64,000 nucleotides of DNA from Blasia pusilla (lineage: Eukaryota > Marchantiophyta > Marchantiopsida > Blasiales): NCBI GenBank assembly GCA_050084515.1, contig CM114274.1, positions 17,608,001-17,672,000 on the forward strand, in the 5' to 3' direction. Shown piece after piece: positions 10,896 through 22,400 of this stretch. Each line of letters opens with the position of its first letter. Position 1 is the stretch's first letter. The notes beneath the pieces are model-generated. The model was not told the origin of the DNA, did no database searches, and saw only the letters and a list, made by a program, of their open reading frames with translations. Both the position numbers and the translations under genes were made by a program.

Positions 10896-12656
10896 ATGGC
10901 TGATAAGGGAGCAGGTAAAGATGGGGAAACATTTGCATCGAAGGATTACCATGATCCTCCTCCCTCGGCTCTCATTGATGCGTCGGAGTTTGGAAGATGG
11001 TCATTCTACCGTGCCATCATTGCCGAGTTCGTAGCAACGCTTCTCTTTCTGTACATTACGATCGCCACGGTCATTGGGCACTCCAACAACAGTGCGGACT
11101 GTGGTTCAGTCGGAATCCTCGGTATTGCATGGGCCTTCGGAGGCATGATCTTTGTTCTCGTATACTGCACGGCGGGAATATCAGGTTCCTCTCCCTCTGT
11201 TTATCTCTGGTTTCAGAACTTTAGTTAGTTGTGAAACAATTTAAGAAAGTCAATTGGTTCGGGTAGCACGATCCCCTGGGCGGGGAAGCTTGAGTACAAG
11301 GAGTCCCATGTGATTTTTCTGGATCAAATGAATGCGTTCGTGACAACTAACGAAGTAGTTGAGAGAAACTTGCAGGATTGTCTCGATCCCTAGACGAAGG
11401 TTACCGCTTTCTGTATTTGGTACTGTAAGCGCTACAAAATTGTCTCCGAGGTCGAAGAGAAGACCACGTTTCTCTTGCATGTGCTTTATCCTTGTACTCG
11501 AATATCCAGAACTTCCATCCTGGCTTGATCGTTCTCGTTGCCACCACATATGTATAGTTCTTTTGTCGCCGAGCCTCGAGGATAGTCGACTACGATCGCT
11601 TAGATGTTTCTGATTTCTTTGGTTCTGAGTTGTGGAAATGTGAAGATAATCCACTGACGTGCTGGAGTCAAACCTTCTGTACAGGAGGACATATCAATCC
11701 CGCCGTCACTTTCGGCCTCTTTCTCGCCAGGAAAGTGACACTTCCTCGCGCCGTCTTGTACATGATCGCACAGTGTCTGGGAGCAATTTGTGGAGTTGGC
11801 CTTGTCAAGGCATGGCAGTCGTCTCTGTACAACAGGTGGGGTGGTGGTGCAAACTCCGTGGCATCCGGATACAGCAAGGGAACTGGATTGGGGGCAGAAA
11901 TCATCGGGACATTCGTGTTGGTGTACACAGTCTTCTCAGCCACAGACCCCAAGCGTAATGCTCGTGACTCTCACGTCCCGGTAAGTTCATGTTCGCACTG
12001 GCCTGGTCTTACATTCGTTCCTCTTTCGGCTGTTCAAGAATCTATACTCGAGCTTCTAGGTTGTATCATAAACACTGATACGTGGCTGTCGATGGTGTGG
12101 AGCTGACAGTTTTTTCGTGTACGAACAGGTCTTGGCTCCTCTCCCAATCGGGTTCGCTGTCTTCATGGTCCACTTGGCCACCATCCCCATTACTGGAACC
12201 GGAATTAACCCGGCGCGAAGCTTTGGCGCCGCCGTCATCTTCAACCGAAGCCACATCTGGGATGATCACGTGAGTTTAGCTATCTATTCACCCCTCACTT
12301 TAGGATCTCTAAGTGAACGAGTTCCCGAACATGATGATACTTCCGATAAATTTTGGAGAACTTGCGTAGTGACTCTCATCACCTTGCTGTAGAAATTCCA
12401 CGTAGTCTACGTAGCCTGTCGATCGCAGACTTTGAGCTATCTGACATCCAAGTTAACAGGCAGTCCTCCACATTAGCGCGACCTTCTCCTTCCAAGTGAT
12501 CTAATTCAACTTTGTTGGTACTTGAAATTGTGACAGTGGATCTTCTGGGTAGGACCATTCATCGGAGCAGCACTAGCAGCGGCGTATCACCAGTATGTTT
12601 TGAGAGCGGGGCCTTTTAAGGCTCTGGGATCTTTCCGCAGTCAACCTAACGTGTAA
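10896..12656 (+). CDS. Plasma-membrane intrinsic protein, PIP2-type aquaporin (4 exons)
   Basis: A water channel of the plasma membrane. Exons are 10896-11184, 11685-11980, 12129-12269 and 12537-12656, giving 281 residues. All three introns have GT...AG ends, and their positions (after ISG, DSHVP and WDDH) are those usual for plant PIP genes. Two NPA boxes are intact ([10 protein letters not shown] and [10 protein letters not shown]). The selectivity-filter His (FMVHLAT), Thr and Arg of loop E are present, as are the loop D pH-gating His (DSHVP) and the N-terminal acidic pair (LIDASEF). Loop B has ARKVTLP, with Thr where many PIP2s have a phosphorylated Ser. The short N-terminus and the C-terminal [11 protein letters not shown] point to PIP2 and not PIP1. 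ATG 10896 gives the expected MADKG start. A TATA-like AATTTATAG lies near 10812, and AATAAA at 13066 could serve polyadenylation. It appears intact and is the only clear host gene here. Confidence 0.95.
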
Positions 12657-15379
12657 TTCCTGGGCGTGATGTGTGCACCACACCTTAGTGGATTTCGAAA
12701 CCTTGTCCTTGTTTCCACGCAATTGTTCAAAAGGCAAGGTTTCGACACGAATGCAATAATTGAGCAATGTATGTTTAGCAGGATTTGTGTGTCGATATGC
12801 TTTGTCCAGATGAAATTGTGTACAAAAGCACTCATCCTTCCGTAAGATGTCTGTTTGTACTTACAGCTTTGACATCCTCTGCGTGTAGAGTGCGCACGTG
12901 AAAGAGGCCAATGTCGAAAATTTAATGCTGGCATTTATTTAGGCTACACTGGTATATCAGGCCACTCGGAGGTCATCCATATTCTACATTCATCTTTGGA
13001 GTGGGTTTGTTATTGAGTTCACACTCTGATTATGGCGCCATCATCGCTGTATAGATTAAGATTCAAATAAAAGCCAGTATTTTGTCTCGACGGCTCCTCT
13101 GATGTGAGGGTGTCACAGAGTTTTCACAACGAAATTGTCTTCGTGCTTTGGAAACTTTCTCAGACTGAAGTTGTGTTCACTTTATGAGAACTCTCCTGCA
13201 CTGTCTCACTCTCACAGCGTGAATGTATCAGCGTAGGAATATTCAAATATATTGGCGTCGATTGTTGATCGCAGCAAGGATATCTTACTAGTCACATGAA
13301 TGCAGCTCTAGCTAGATGCACAAAGAATGTGCACATCTGTTTTTCATTTTCCACTTCCATGGCTGGCTTTGTTGATCTATGCGAGTGGATTAACCCACTA
13401 TGCTTCTGCTTCGAACAAGTCAATTGTCAAATTTGTGGACCCACGAGTAGTCCCAAGTCACAGTTTGACAAGTCACAACATTACTGCCTTCAGAATTATG
13501 GGACACATGTCGATGGTCCTTGTTTTGTAACCATCGAGATGTTTTACCGTCTTATTCGGTCAGGGACTGGAACGATCCCACAATGGATGTTCTGGTTTAG
13601 TAACTATTTGGAGATGTTCTTACGCACCGTTTGTCTACCCGGACACTTCCTCTCGTATGGTGGGCTGTCTGATCAACGAATGCGATAGTTGCCAAACGTA
13701 CGGAGAAGCTGTTGACGTACGTATAAGTACTTGGACAGCTGTTCCATTCAGCAACAGTTACTCTTCGTCTACAATCAACGGCCTCAAGTAACCTCTCTAA
13801 AAGCTATTTTTGTGATGACCCCAGACCCATGCGGATAGGATTTATGAGGTGATACTCTCTACTCCTGGTAAATTAACTGCGACGTCAAACTATACCTCCC
13901 ACAAGGGAGTCATGCGCCTGTTCAACATAAATACACTGGTTCTGTCCCGGATGTACATTTGCACAAACATGTTCAGCACTGACCCACATGGCATACAGGA
14001 GCAATTCGCGCAGGCGGAGAGAGGGTCGATCGTCAATTTTCTTGCAAGGTTGTCGCGTCACGCGAGTCGTTCAAACGAACGAACGAGCCCATAGTTCCGA
14101 GGATCTTTGTCTCCCCGATGTCGACGAACGTGGACTCACCAGGTCTTCGACCAATTGATGAGCTCAGGCGTGCAAGGACCTTCATCAATTTAACCATCCA
14201 TCGTTTTTATATAGTTGATATAATCCATTAAACTCTTAATAATGGTGTACAGGTAAGAGCGCAGCGCAGGAAGATGAATATGGCAATAAGATACTATTAT
14301 GGAGCTACAGCACTCTGCGCTCGTCCGATTTGGCCTGAGATTGTAATAAATTACTTCACGTAAAGTGAATGCCCGTGCTCGCGCTTATCTAGACGAACAG
14401 TCAGTATCCTAGACTGGATCGGAGTTGTTGAAGAAGAGTGATCGCGACTCGCGAGTTTCTTCTGCACAGCGACCGAAAGAAACCATGGCTGTACTCCATA
14501 CCCATATCCTAGCCTGGCCCGTTCTTCCACACATTAAAGCTGCACTCACGAAGCTGCTACCGCTCGATCCACCGGCCCAATTTACTTGCCCCAGTGCCAG
14601 TTCAGCTGACTAACCAACTGACTCAGAACGCTTTGGAACGACACCCCGGCCAGAGCGAGTCTGGTGCAAGAAAGGCGATATATAAATATATAAATATATA
14701 TATATATATTTCCGTCACTGTACAAAGCAATCCAAATACATGGGGTATATATACATTGTGCTGTAGCCGTCAGCCGTCACATCGGAAGCACAGGCGTTTG
14801 CCCAGAGGGAGCCATTAGGGGACTGATCGTTTTCCTGACCAGATCCGCCAGATATCCACATGAATGAATACAGGAAGGAGAGTATGCGAAAGTTCCTTTT
14901 TCCTTTCGCAGCCGACCATATTCAGCTTTCCAAATCAGCTGCACGGAACGATGGCAGAACCGTCCATAAAGGCCCGTCCAACGTTTCTCGATCTGCATCA
15001 GCCCCGACTCACACCTATCCGATCGCTCATAGGCGGTGGCTGCAAAAACAATTCCCTGAGGATAAGCATTCACCGAACGACCCGCTTCACCAGAAGCTGG
15101 AGAGACTGGCAAAACGAAGGACGAAGAATCGTACTCGATTCTCCAAGTCCCAGACACCACTCCTGACTGATGAGAAAATTCTAGGTGCGTGGTATAATTC
15201 TTTTCTCTGGTGAAACCTCGTTGTGTGGTATTGTCTTCTCCACATATCCGGATTCTTCCGGGAATCCCATCCGTAGGAATGTGAGCTGCGCGAGTTGAGC
15301 CGGCGGTGTGGGACCTTGGACCGTTAGGGAGCCATGTCATCATATAAGAACATCCCTTAATAAGCTTCGTTCTCGTTAT
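12657..15379. other. 3' flank of the aquaporin gene, no recognised gene
   Basis: The first 400 bp are probably the aquaporin 3' untranslated region, with AATAAA at 13066-13071. The rest has moderate GC and several overlapping frames on both strands (for example 14777-15382 minus and 14860-15213 plus), none similar to a family I know. A short TATAAA/TA-rich tract lies at 14680-14710. The stretch ends where copy A is truncated. Confidence 0.5.
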
Positions 15380-16812
15380 CAAATGTAGATCTCACCATGA
15401 GCAGAATCACACAACATACTACACAACCCTGCAGGAACTATTGTTGAGCTCGGATCTACTATATCATCAATGTTAGGAAGGTGACATGGCGCACAATTAC
15501 GCACATGGTCCTTCCATACCTTACCATCGCGTCCCTCTAACAAGAGAACACCGGATGGCAAAACGTCACGCACTCTCAGGATAGTGCGCCCTGCAGTCAC
15601 ATCCAACATCTTCGGTGCCGTCTGCTGCAAGTAGACATAATCTCCCTAATGAAACCTCTGGATAGTTGGTCGATAACCACCACTCCGAATAGTCGCATAA
15701 CTCAACGTATCCCGATGTTGCGCAATCGCCAAGTTCTCGAACGCCATGGGCATCACTCTCCAAAACAGCTCAGCCCTTTGAGAACATGCTCGCATCCATA
15801 CATCTAGGTCATCAAGGTCTAGCACCTCACCAGCATCTCAACAAATGGCCCCAATTAAATCTGGCTCTCGGCCATAAAGTAGCAAGTACGGTGAAAAAGA
15901 CGCTAAGGATGCATGCCTGCTGAATCTGTATCCAATCGCCAACCACGGAAACTGGAGGTCCCAATCTCCTAGGTGACCTCTCTGCAAGCCATACTTGTGT
16001 AAACCCCTCTTCACCGTGTGCACAATTCTCTCCGCTAATCCATCCGCCTCGGGATGATCTCGCAAAGTCATGCAGTGGTCGATGAGTGCGTGATCACACA
16101 AGGCCTCAAACTCACCGCCAAACTTGGTATCTTGGTCTGTCAACACCTCAGCCGGTGCACCATAATGACTCAACACTCTGTCAAGGAAGGCATAAGCTAC
16201 TCCCTCACTCGCTTTGTCATGAAATGCAACCAACTCGATCGACTTTGAGAAGTGCACCAACACATAACGACTGTGATGCTCCGTTAAAGGAAAAGGTCCT
16301 GAAAAATCCAAACTCCATCTATACCCTAAGCCCATGATCGATAATGGATGCAACTCTGGAGTTGGAGGATTGAATGATGCTCAAACCCGATTACACACCA
16401 TGCACTTGCTAATAAACTGTTGAACGTCAGTCTGCAAGCCTCGCCACTAATACTGAATCTGGAGCAAGTTGTAGGTCCGCTTCACCCCAAAGTGACCCAA
16501 CTCCTCATGGGCATGCTGCACAAGTCTTGCTCTCTGCAAAGGATATGGCACTACGCGTACTCTACCATCCTCCCAAACCCTCAAAACATGTGTCCCCTCC
16601 CAATGGAACCGTCTGGCCCGTTGTAGGATATGATCCCGCTCTCTAGCACCCACGGTACTTGCAACGCTGCAAGTACGAAGGTACTCCAAGACTTCTCCAT
16701 CATCATGAATATCTTGGCCACGTGTTGTCTCCTCACTGGCCTTGGGATCCAAGAACTCTCCACTCGACCTCGCCATCGAAGTCTCCACACTCTGGCTATC
16801 CATTGCCAACAT
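15380..16812 (-). pseudogene. Copy A integrase with C-terminal cysteine motifs
   Basis: The enzyme would insert the element DNA. From 16812 down: a linker, then RRFHWEGTHVLRVW and HAHEELGHFGVKRTYN, the His pair of the H2C2 domain. A stop lies near 16446, and the Cys pair (CMVCNR) follows near 16400. The core from 16353 has LDFSGPF (first Asp, codon 16306-16308), LTDQDTKF (second Asp) and HPEADGLAERIV (Glu), with the second Asp and Glu about 35 residues apart. A stop at 15838 is followed, in other frames, by LDDLDVWMRACSQRAE and RVMPMAFENLAIAQHRD. The last open part (15630-15379) has GRTILRVRDVLPSGVLLLEG, NCAPCHLPNIDD and CSMLC, the first cysteine pair of the PHD-like finger seen in copies B and D1. 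The copy is truncated there. Confidence 0.87.
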
Positions 16813-16976
16813 GTCTAAATAGGATGACGCGTGCCATCTTGCACTGACTCCTCATCACTCTCTCCATGTCATCGAGCTTAAGTCGTATCTTGCTGACTTG
16901 AGCATGGGTTACGACTCAACCCATCTGCATCCTGGTTGAGCATCCCACATCTATGTACCACCTGAAAATCATACTC

Positions 16977-18239
16977 CTACAACAATAGAGCCCATCTCGC
17001 AAGCTTCCCTCTAAATTTGTCGGACTCCATCAACCACTTCAATGGTTGATGATCAGTGATGATGGTAAAGGGGTTGCCGAATAAGTAACACCTGAAATGT
17101 ATGACAGCCCACACTGCAGCCAAACACTCATCCTCATACGAGTTGTACTTCGCCTCTGCAGCGTTGTTCAAGCGGCTAGCGTAAGCCCACAAACTCTCTA
17201 CCCTCATCATCATGCTGGGTGAGCACTGCTCCAAGCCCCAACATGCTCCAATTTGTATGCAACTGGAAAGGATGCCCCCTAATCGGTCTCCTCAAGATGG
17301 GCGCGGATGTCAACTTATCCTTGAGCAATTGAAATGCTCGTTCCTGCTCATCCCCTTAGTGCCACTCGTGATCCATCTTAATGAGCAAGGTTAGCGGCTT
17401 CGCAATGGAACTCAATCCCTTGACGTACTGCCGATAGAAGTTTGCCAATCCCTTGAATGCGCGAACATGGCTCACATTTGTAGGGCGTGGAATGTGCGAG
17501 ATAGCCTCTACCTTTGTCAGCTGAACACCAAGGCCCCTTGGGTATATCGTATGACCCAAGTACTCAATCTGGTCGTAGAAGAACTTGCACTTGCCTGGAT
17601 ATAGCTTCAGCCCATGTAATTGCAATCGTCAAAACACCTCCTCTAGATGTCGCTTCTGCTCCTCAACCGTGGCGCTAAAGACTACGATGTCATCAATATA
17701 ACACCTAGCAAAATCCAGACCAGCCAAGATCCTATCCATGACCCTCTAAAACTTAGTCGGAGCGTTCTTTAACCCAAATGGTAAGAACTGCCACTAGTAC
17801 AAACAATCCTTTCGTGAGGATTGATGCCCCAAAATGCCGTCTTTTGCCTGTCCTCCAATTTGATAGGCATCTGATGGTATCGACTCACAAATCCAATGAA
17901 CTGAAGACCTTTGCGTGACCAATTGGATCAAAGATCTCCTCAGGGGTGGGCATGGCATACCTATCAGACTTTATCTGCTGATGGATAGGTCGGTAATCCC
18001 CACAAATCCGCCCTATCCGTCCAGTTGCCATGCACATCCTTCTTGGCAGGCATGACAGTGGCAGATGCATATTCCCCATGCGACATCTCCACTAGTCCTG
18101 CTCCGACCAAGTCCTGGCTCCTACTCTTAATCAGAGCCCTCTCCATATTATTGTACCTGTAGGGTCGTGAGAAGATTGGCGTATCACTCGACAACTCAAT
18201 GTGGATCCCGGGTCCCTTCAGCATACCCAAATCCTCCAT
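16977..18239 (-). pseudogene. Copy A reverse transcriptase and RNase H
   Basis: From 18239 the frame reads MEDLGMLKGPGIHIEL, RPYRYNNMERALIKS and SHGEYASATVMPAKK, a typical gypsy RT start. After a frameshift near 18000 come CGDYRPIHQQIKSDRYAMP and FSSLDL, the first catalytic Asp, followed at once by a stop. The YIDD box is intact at 17689-17700. The thumb (LHGLKLYPGKCKFF, IEYLGHTIYPRG, FYRQYVKGLSSIAKPL) runs to 17356. RNase H follows, with KYNSYEDECLAAVWA and ITDHQPLKWLMESD in the frame 17234-16977. Its first active-site region near 17270 reads HTNWS, where the catalytic Asp is replaced by Asn. The chain has at least four breaks. Confidence 0.9.
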
Positions 18240-18649
18240 GCTAAATGCAAAGCAGCTCCATTAACTCTTGAGGAACTTGTGTATCTGGCGCCGCTCTCCT
18301 CCTATCAACTTAGGGCCCATATCTGGCTCCCAAGTCTCCATCGTGACTATGGTAGGACTCTCCGGCGCGGGTATCGGTGGTTGCTATGGTGCAATCCCGT
18401 CTCAAACAACAACACTCGGCCGCTCTCTTGCAACCAACTGCAAACTCTGATCTCCTCCACGTGCAGTGTCCAGAACCACGCTTGATGCTGTGGCTATCAT
18501 CTCTTAGCATACCTGAAAACATCCCAAGAAGTCCAAGGGTGTCTCTCCTCATCTCCCCTGGTGTGTAAGTCTCCTTGGATCTCGCCCCTAGCTACTGCCT
18601 CCACCGTCTCGGTAGGTATAGGGCTCACCAACACAACCGTTGTGATCTG

Positions 18650-19660
18650 TCACGATCTCATACGATGCTGCTCAGCCACTCCCAAGCTGAGGATCCATGT
18701 CAAGCAGTTCATGTCCATCACGTGACCCAAGACATGGCGTCGTGATGCCTTTGACACTAACAGTACTACCGTCACTCCTGAGGGAAATCCCATTGCTCGC
18801 TCTCTCTCATCGGCGTTGGGCTCCACCAACCGCTGGACCTGGTCATCCCAAACCAAGCCAGGACCGGCCTCCTTGTATGCATAGGAAGGAGGAAAACTCA
18901 CAAACGTGGGCAAGGCTGCCCGCAACCTGCCTATCCTATTGACCAGAGTCAATGGTGGTCGATGATCGTGCCTCACTACCTGTGATCAAGGACCTGGATC
19001 GAGAATGGAATCCACTAACAAATGGGAGGGGCTCTCCACTCTCACATACGCCCTCCGTAACATCGCATGGGGCACCAAGTTGGTCCACCATAGATGCGAG
19101 CGATGAGCTCTAGAACCTACACTCGCCGAATCCAAGAACATTACTAGGCCGATCCACGCATGTACCTGATGAGCACTTGTCACCACCCGTGACGTGGAGT
19201 CTCCTAAGATCGGCACATTCTCCAGAATGTAGGCTGGAGAACGAGATGGATGCTCCTGCAACTGCCATGAGACCCTCAACATCTCCCAAAACAACCTGGA
19301 CCGACTGTCAACCAACCTGCTGCCTCGTCCAACACTTGATTGGCCCTGACATGGCCAACCGGCAATGACCAAATCAATGATCCCTACCCGCTCTAAGTCT
19401 TGCGCCCCCAACAACAAAATATCCCTCGGTAGGGAACTCTAGTACCCCTGTACCGTGGACGTAGACAATAAGTCGGGAAAACATAGGCATAACTGCGCCA
19501 TATGTCGTAGTGAGACACACCTCGCAACATCATCACTCTCCACATACAGGTAATGTTGTACTTACACTCATGCCTGCAAAACAACAGCTAGCCCAGTGCT
19601 AATTGCTCCAAAGAGATCTAACACTCGAATACCCTCCTCGGGATACACCACACAATGAGT
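18650..19660 (-). pseudogene. Copy A cytosine-C5 DNA methyltransferase domain
   Basis: The enzyme would transfer a methyl group from S-adenosylmethionine to cytosine C5 in DNA. Motif I is RVLDLFGAISTGLAVVLQA (about 19647-19580). After a frameshift, motif II reads VESDDVARCVSLRHM, and a stop follows near 19440. In the frame from 19417, motif IV is GWPCQGQ with the catalytic Cys codon at 19349-19351. Motif VI is ILENVP (Glu codon 19220-19222), and motif VIII is GSRAHRSHLWWTN (about 19117-19079). One stop at 18986 separates this from the target-recognition part (RIGRLRAALPTFVSFPPSY), motif IX/X ERERAMGFPSGVT and HVLGHVMDMNCLTW. Motifs are in the normal, unpermuted order. No BAH, UBA or PWWP domain is attached. 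It lies between protease and RT, as in copies B and G. It is broken here, but the active-site residues are kept. Confidence 0.9.
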
Positions 19661-19676
19661 GTGGTATCCAAGGGTG

Positions 19677-20780
19677 TCATCGTAGCACTCCTGCTACCTT
19701 GGGTTCCTCAGACCCATCACGCTCTGATGCAAACGCCTCGCTCCACACGGTCTGCACGTGCTCATCTGCCAATCGTCGAAGCTCCTCAGTCGAGCCCCAG
19801 AGTGGCACCTCTCCTCCATGGAATGATGCGGCTACCATAACACTCCTCTCCATAGAAATGTCAGGAACGGGAGTATCCTCTACATGGACATGTCCCTCAA
19901 TCAAATCACTAGGCCAAGTGATGGCACTGCTAAATGTTGCTAAGGTCGCCATCTCTCTTGGCCTTTGCTCGATCACTACACCTGTGAATCAAACGGGTAA
20001 TGAGCTAAGGCGCCCATCACTTGACTGCCATCCTCGTCTGTAGGACGCTGACTCTTCCCAGTAATCCAGGGAAAACCCCATCGGATATAACGCTGCTCCA
20101 CCAACCAAGACGTCGTAGGACTCTACATCAGTCACTATCGTCTTGGCTCGCACCACGGACTCATCTGTAGGATGTCCAGGGCGAATCCTCACCATGACCT
20201 CTTGTCGGGTGATATACTATGGGGTACTCGCTCCACCCAAGGATGTCTATATCCGGAATGGACAACGCTCCACATCAGCTCTCGTCAAGCCCAATCCTCT
20301 GAATGACGCTTTCCCCAACATCAGAGGTTGCGCTCCTAAATCCAACAAGATGCGCTACGAACTAAAAGCTCTACCTCTGGGACTTACCAACTAGAAGACC
20401 TCTCCTTGGTTATCCAGCAACACAACACCATGAGAAGCCATGGCACTCTCTATCGCGGGTCTAGCGGGCATCTCTGCCATCCTAGCAGCCGCAGCCTGCC
20501 ATGAATCTCACGTGGACGGCCCGAGCATCCACTCCAAGGGCAGATCCATCACCTCCTCTACAATCACCTCTCAACGTGATGCAAGAACTCCAACTCCACG
20601 CTCACATAGTGTAGCGGCCAGCCAAAAAGCCTCAATGGGCGTACCCTCCAATATCATAACATCGGAAGCAGAAAATAAAGGAGTGCGGTACACAATGGTG
20701 GCCGCCTCCAACAACCTGCTCGACACATGCCCCTCCTGAGCATCAACAATAGGAGTCGCCGCACTCGCTTCTCCCATCGC
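19677..20780 (-). pseudogene. Copy A aspartic protease region and linker to the DNMT
   Basis: On the minus strand the gag-protease linker reads PIEAFWLAATLCERG and MDLPLEWMLGP, then a protease core LLDLGAQPLMLGKA with the Asp codon at 20340-20342. The usual D-T/S-G triad is D-L-G here. A second protease block follows in the frame 20195-19989 (TDVESYDVLVGGAALYPMGF). The frame 19976-19677 (LIEGHVHVEDTPVPDISMER, GEVPLWGSTEELRRLADEHV) bridges to DNMT motif I and is shared with copies B and G. Several frameshifts and stops break it. Confidence 0.8.
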
Positions 20781-21210
20781 CCTTTGTGCCTACACACCAA
20801 CAATATCACCAACTCTCCAAGAACTCTGATCAGGACCCATTGATGGGGTCCTCATCGCCTTTGACAACGTGAAAGACTGAGGAAGCCTTGTCTATTTCCT
20901 GGCTTCCCCTCGCTGTGGATCCAACTCTGCGGCTCCTCCACCCATCACAACTGCGGCTTCCTCCATCTGGGCAACCCGCATATCCAACCAGGATCCTCCA
21001 TATCTATGGCTGCTCCATATGATGTCGATGCCACAGATCCGGCATCAAGTAATCTCAATGCCATAGCGGAAATCTGCTCCTGTAGCTGATGTATATGAGC
21101 AGCCATCCTAGCCTCACGCCCGGAATCTCCCTCGACTTGTCTAGGTGGTAGGACTCTACTTCCTCCACGGGCAGCTCCACCATCATGGCGGGCAACTCCA
21201 GCTCCTCGTC

Positions 21211-22400
21211 CCCCAATGGGACCACCTAATGCACAATCTCTAGCCCACCTGGATCGGCTACTCGCTCTGGTGCCCTCTCTGGCCCTCGGTCTGGACGTAA
21301 CTCAGGATGTAAACTGAAATACCTTGCGTGTGTATGACCATACCTCTGACAACAGTCACACCGATAACATCCTGGTGCAACACCATCTCCTCCTCCATGC
21401 TGAGGCACACGTCCATGATCTTGATGAGTGCAATCGCGCTGATGATGGGCTCCACCACATGACCAACAAGTAATAGTAGGCGGCTGCTGTTGAGCCGCAT
21501 ATGAAGGCGCAGGTCTCTATGGCACGGCCTCCCACTATCCTCCCTGAGCTCGTGGTGCCACAGTTGACCTATCTCAGAGTCCACATTGCTGGATAGGTGG
21601 TACAGCCAATCATGACTTCTCTCGCCCAGAACCCAGGGTGGCTACGCTCTCCTCCGCCATGTTGCGCTCAATGTTCTCGACGGTCCTAAGAACATCTCTC
21701 AAGGTACATGAGGTGTTCATAAGAAGCATCCCCTCCCCACTCGTGTCCGTAGGGTCTAGTCCAACATCGCGTACTATGACTGGATAGCCTGAGCCTCTAT
21801 CACCCCCTGAGTGACGTTGATCAACCAGCGCAAGTGAGTGTAAGCCTCACGCAAACTCTCACCTAGGCGCCTCTGGAAGTCGTGGATGCTCCGCAACTTC
21901 TCCGTCCGTACCCGCTCGTAGCAGGCCCTCAACTCAGCGAAGAACTCAACCACGGGGTTAAACCTGGGACGAACCCGACTAGATGGTGCAACTGCTCCAG
22001 TGCGAGTGACCCCTCCTAAAATGTCACTAGTGGAAGAGGAAGTAGCCTCTCCTGACTCCTTCTCCTCATTTGGGAATGGCTCTGTCCATGACACATAATG
22101 TGGGTCAAAGAAGAGCCTCCACGCCTCGATCTCACGTGCATATCTGTGAGAGAACTCATGGTAATCGTCCATGGGTGCCCTCTCTAAATGCTGGAACATA
22201 CCGTTCCATGCTATTAACGGATTCAACTCTCTAGAGTTCCTGGCCCACTGGGAGTCGCACCAACTCCTAAACTCTGCTATGAAATCGTGCAACTCAATCG
22301 TACCTACTGCACCTGAAAACTTACGCGGTCCTCTACCCCGGTCGTCCATCTCGTATGCCCAACTGGTAGGACCACTCACAATGTGTGGCGATGTGCTCAC
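21211..22400 (-). pseudogene. Copy A gag with zinc knuckles
   Basis: The capsid protein that packages element RNA. The frame 22400-21774 has 208 codons and includes GPTSWAYEMDDRGRGPRKF, MDDYHEFSHRYAREIEAW and LRSIHDFQRRLGESLREAY, a retrotransposon gag pattern. Frameshifted nucleocapsid follows, with a first knuckle CWSCGGAHHQRDC near 21450-21410 and a second, CDCCQRYGHTHARYF, near 21350, where Tyr replaces the last Cys. The Met at 22400 is the natural start, since copy C and copy E share the following residues. Confidence 0.87.

Noticed and set aside
14777-15382. 201-codon minus-strand frame next to copy A
   Set aside because: It resembles no family I know, overlaps plus-strand frames of similar length, and could be open by chance. 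Left as unannotated flank.
18650-19660. Host DNA methyltransferase gene (MET1, CMT or DRM)
   Set aside because: There are no host-type accessory domains, the same domain recurs in copies B and G, and it is always flanked by gypsy protease and RT.
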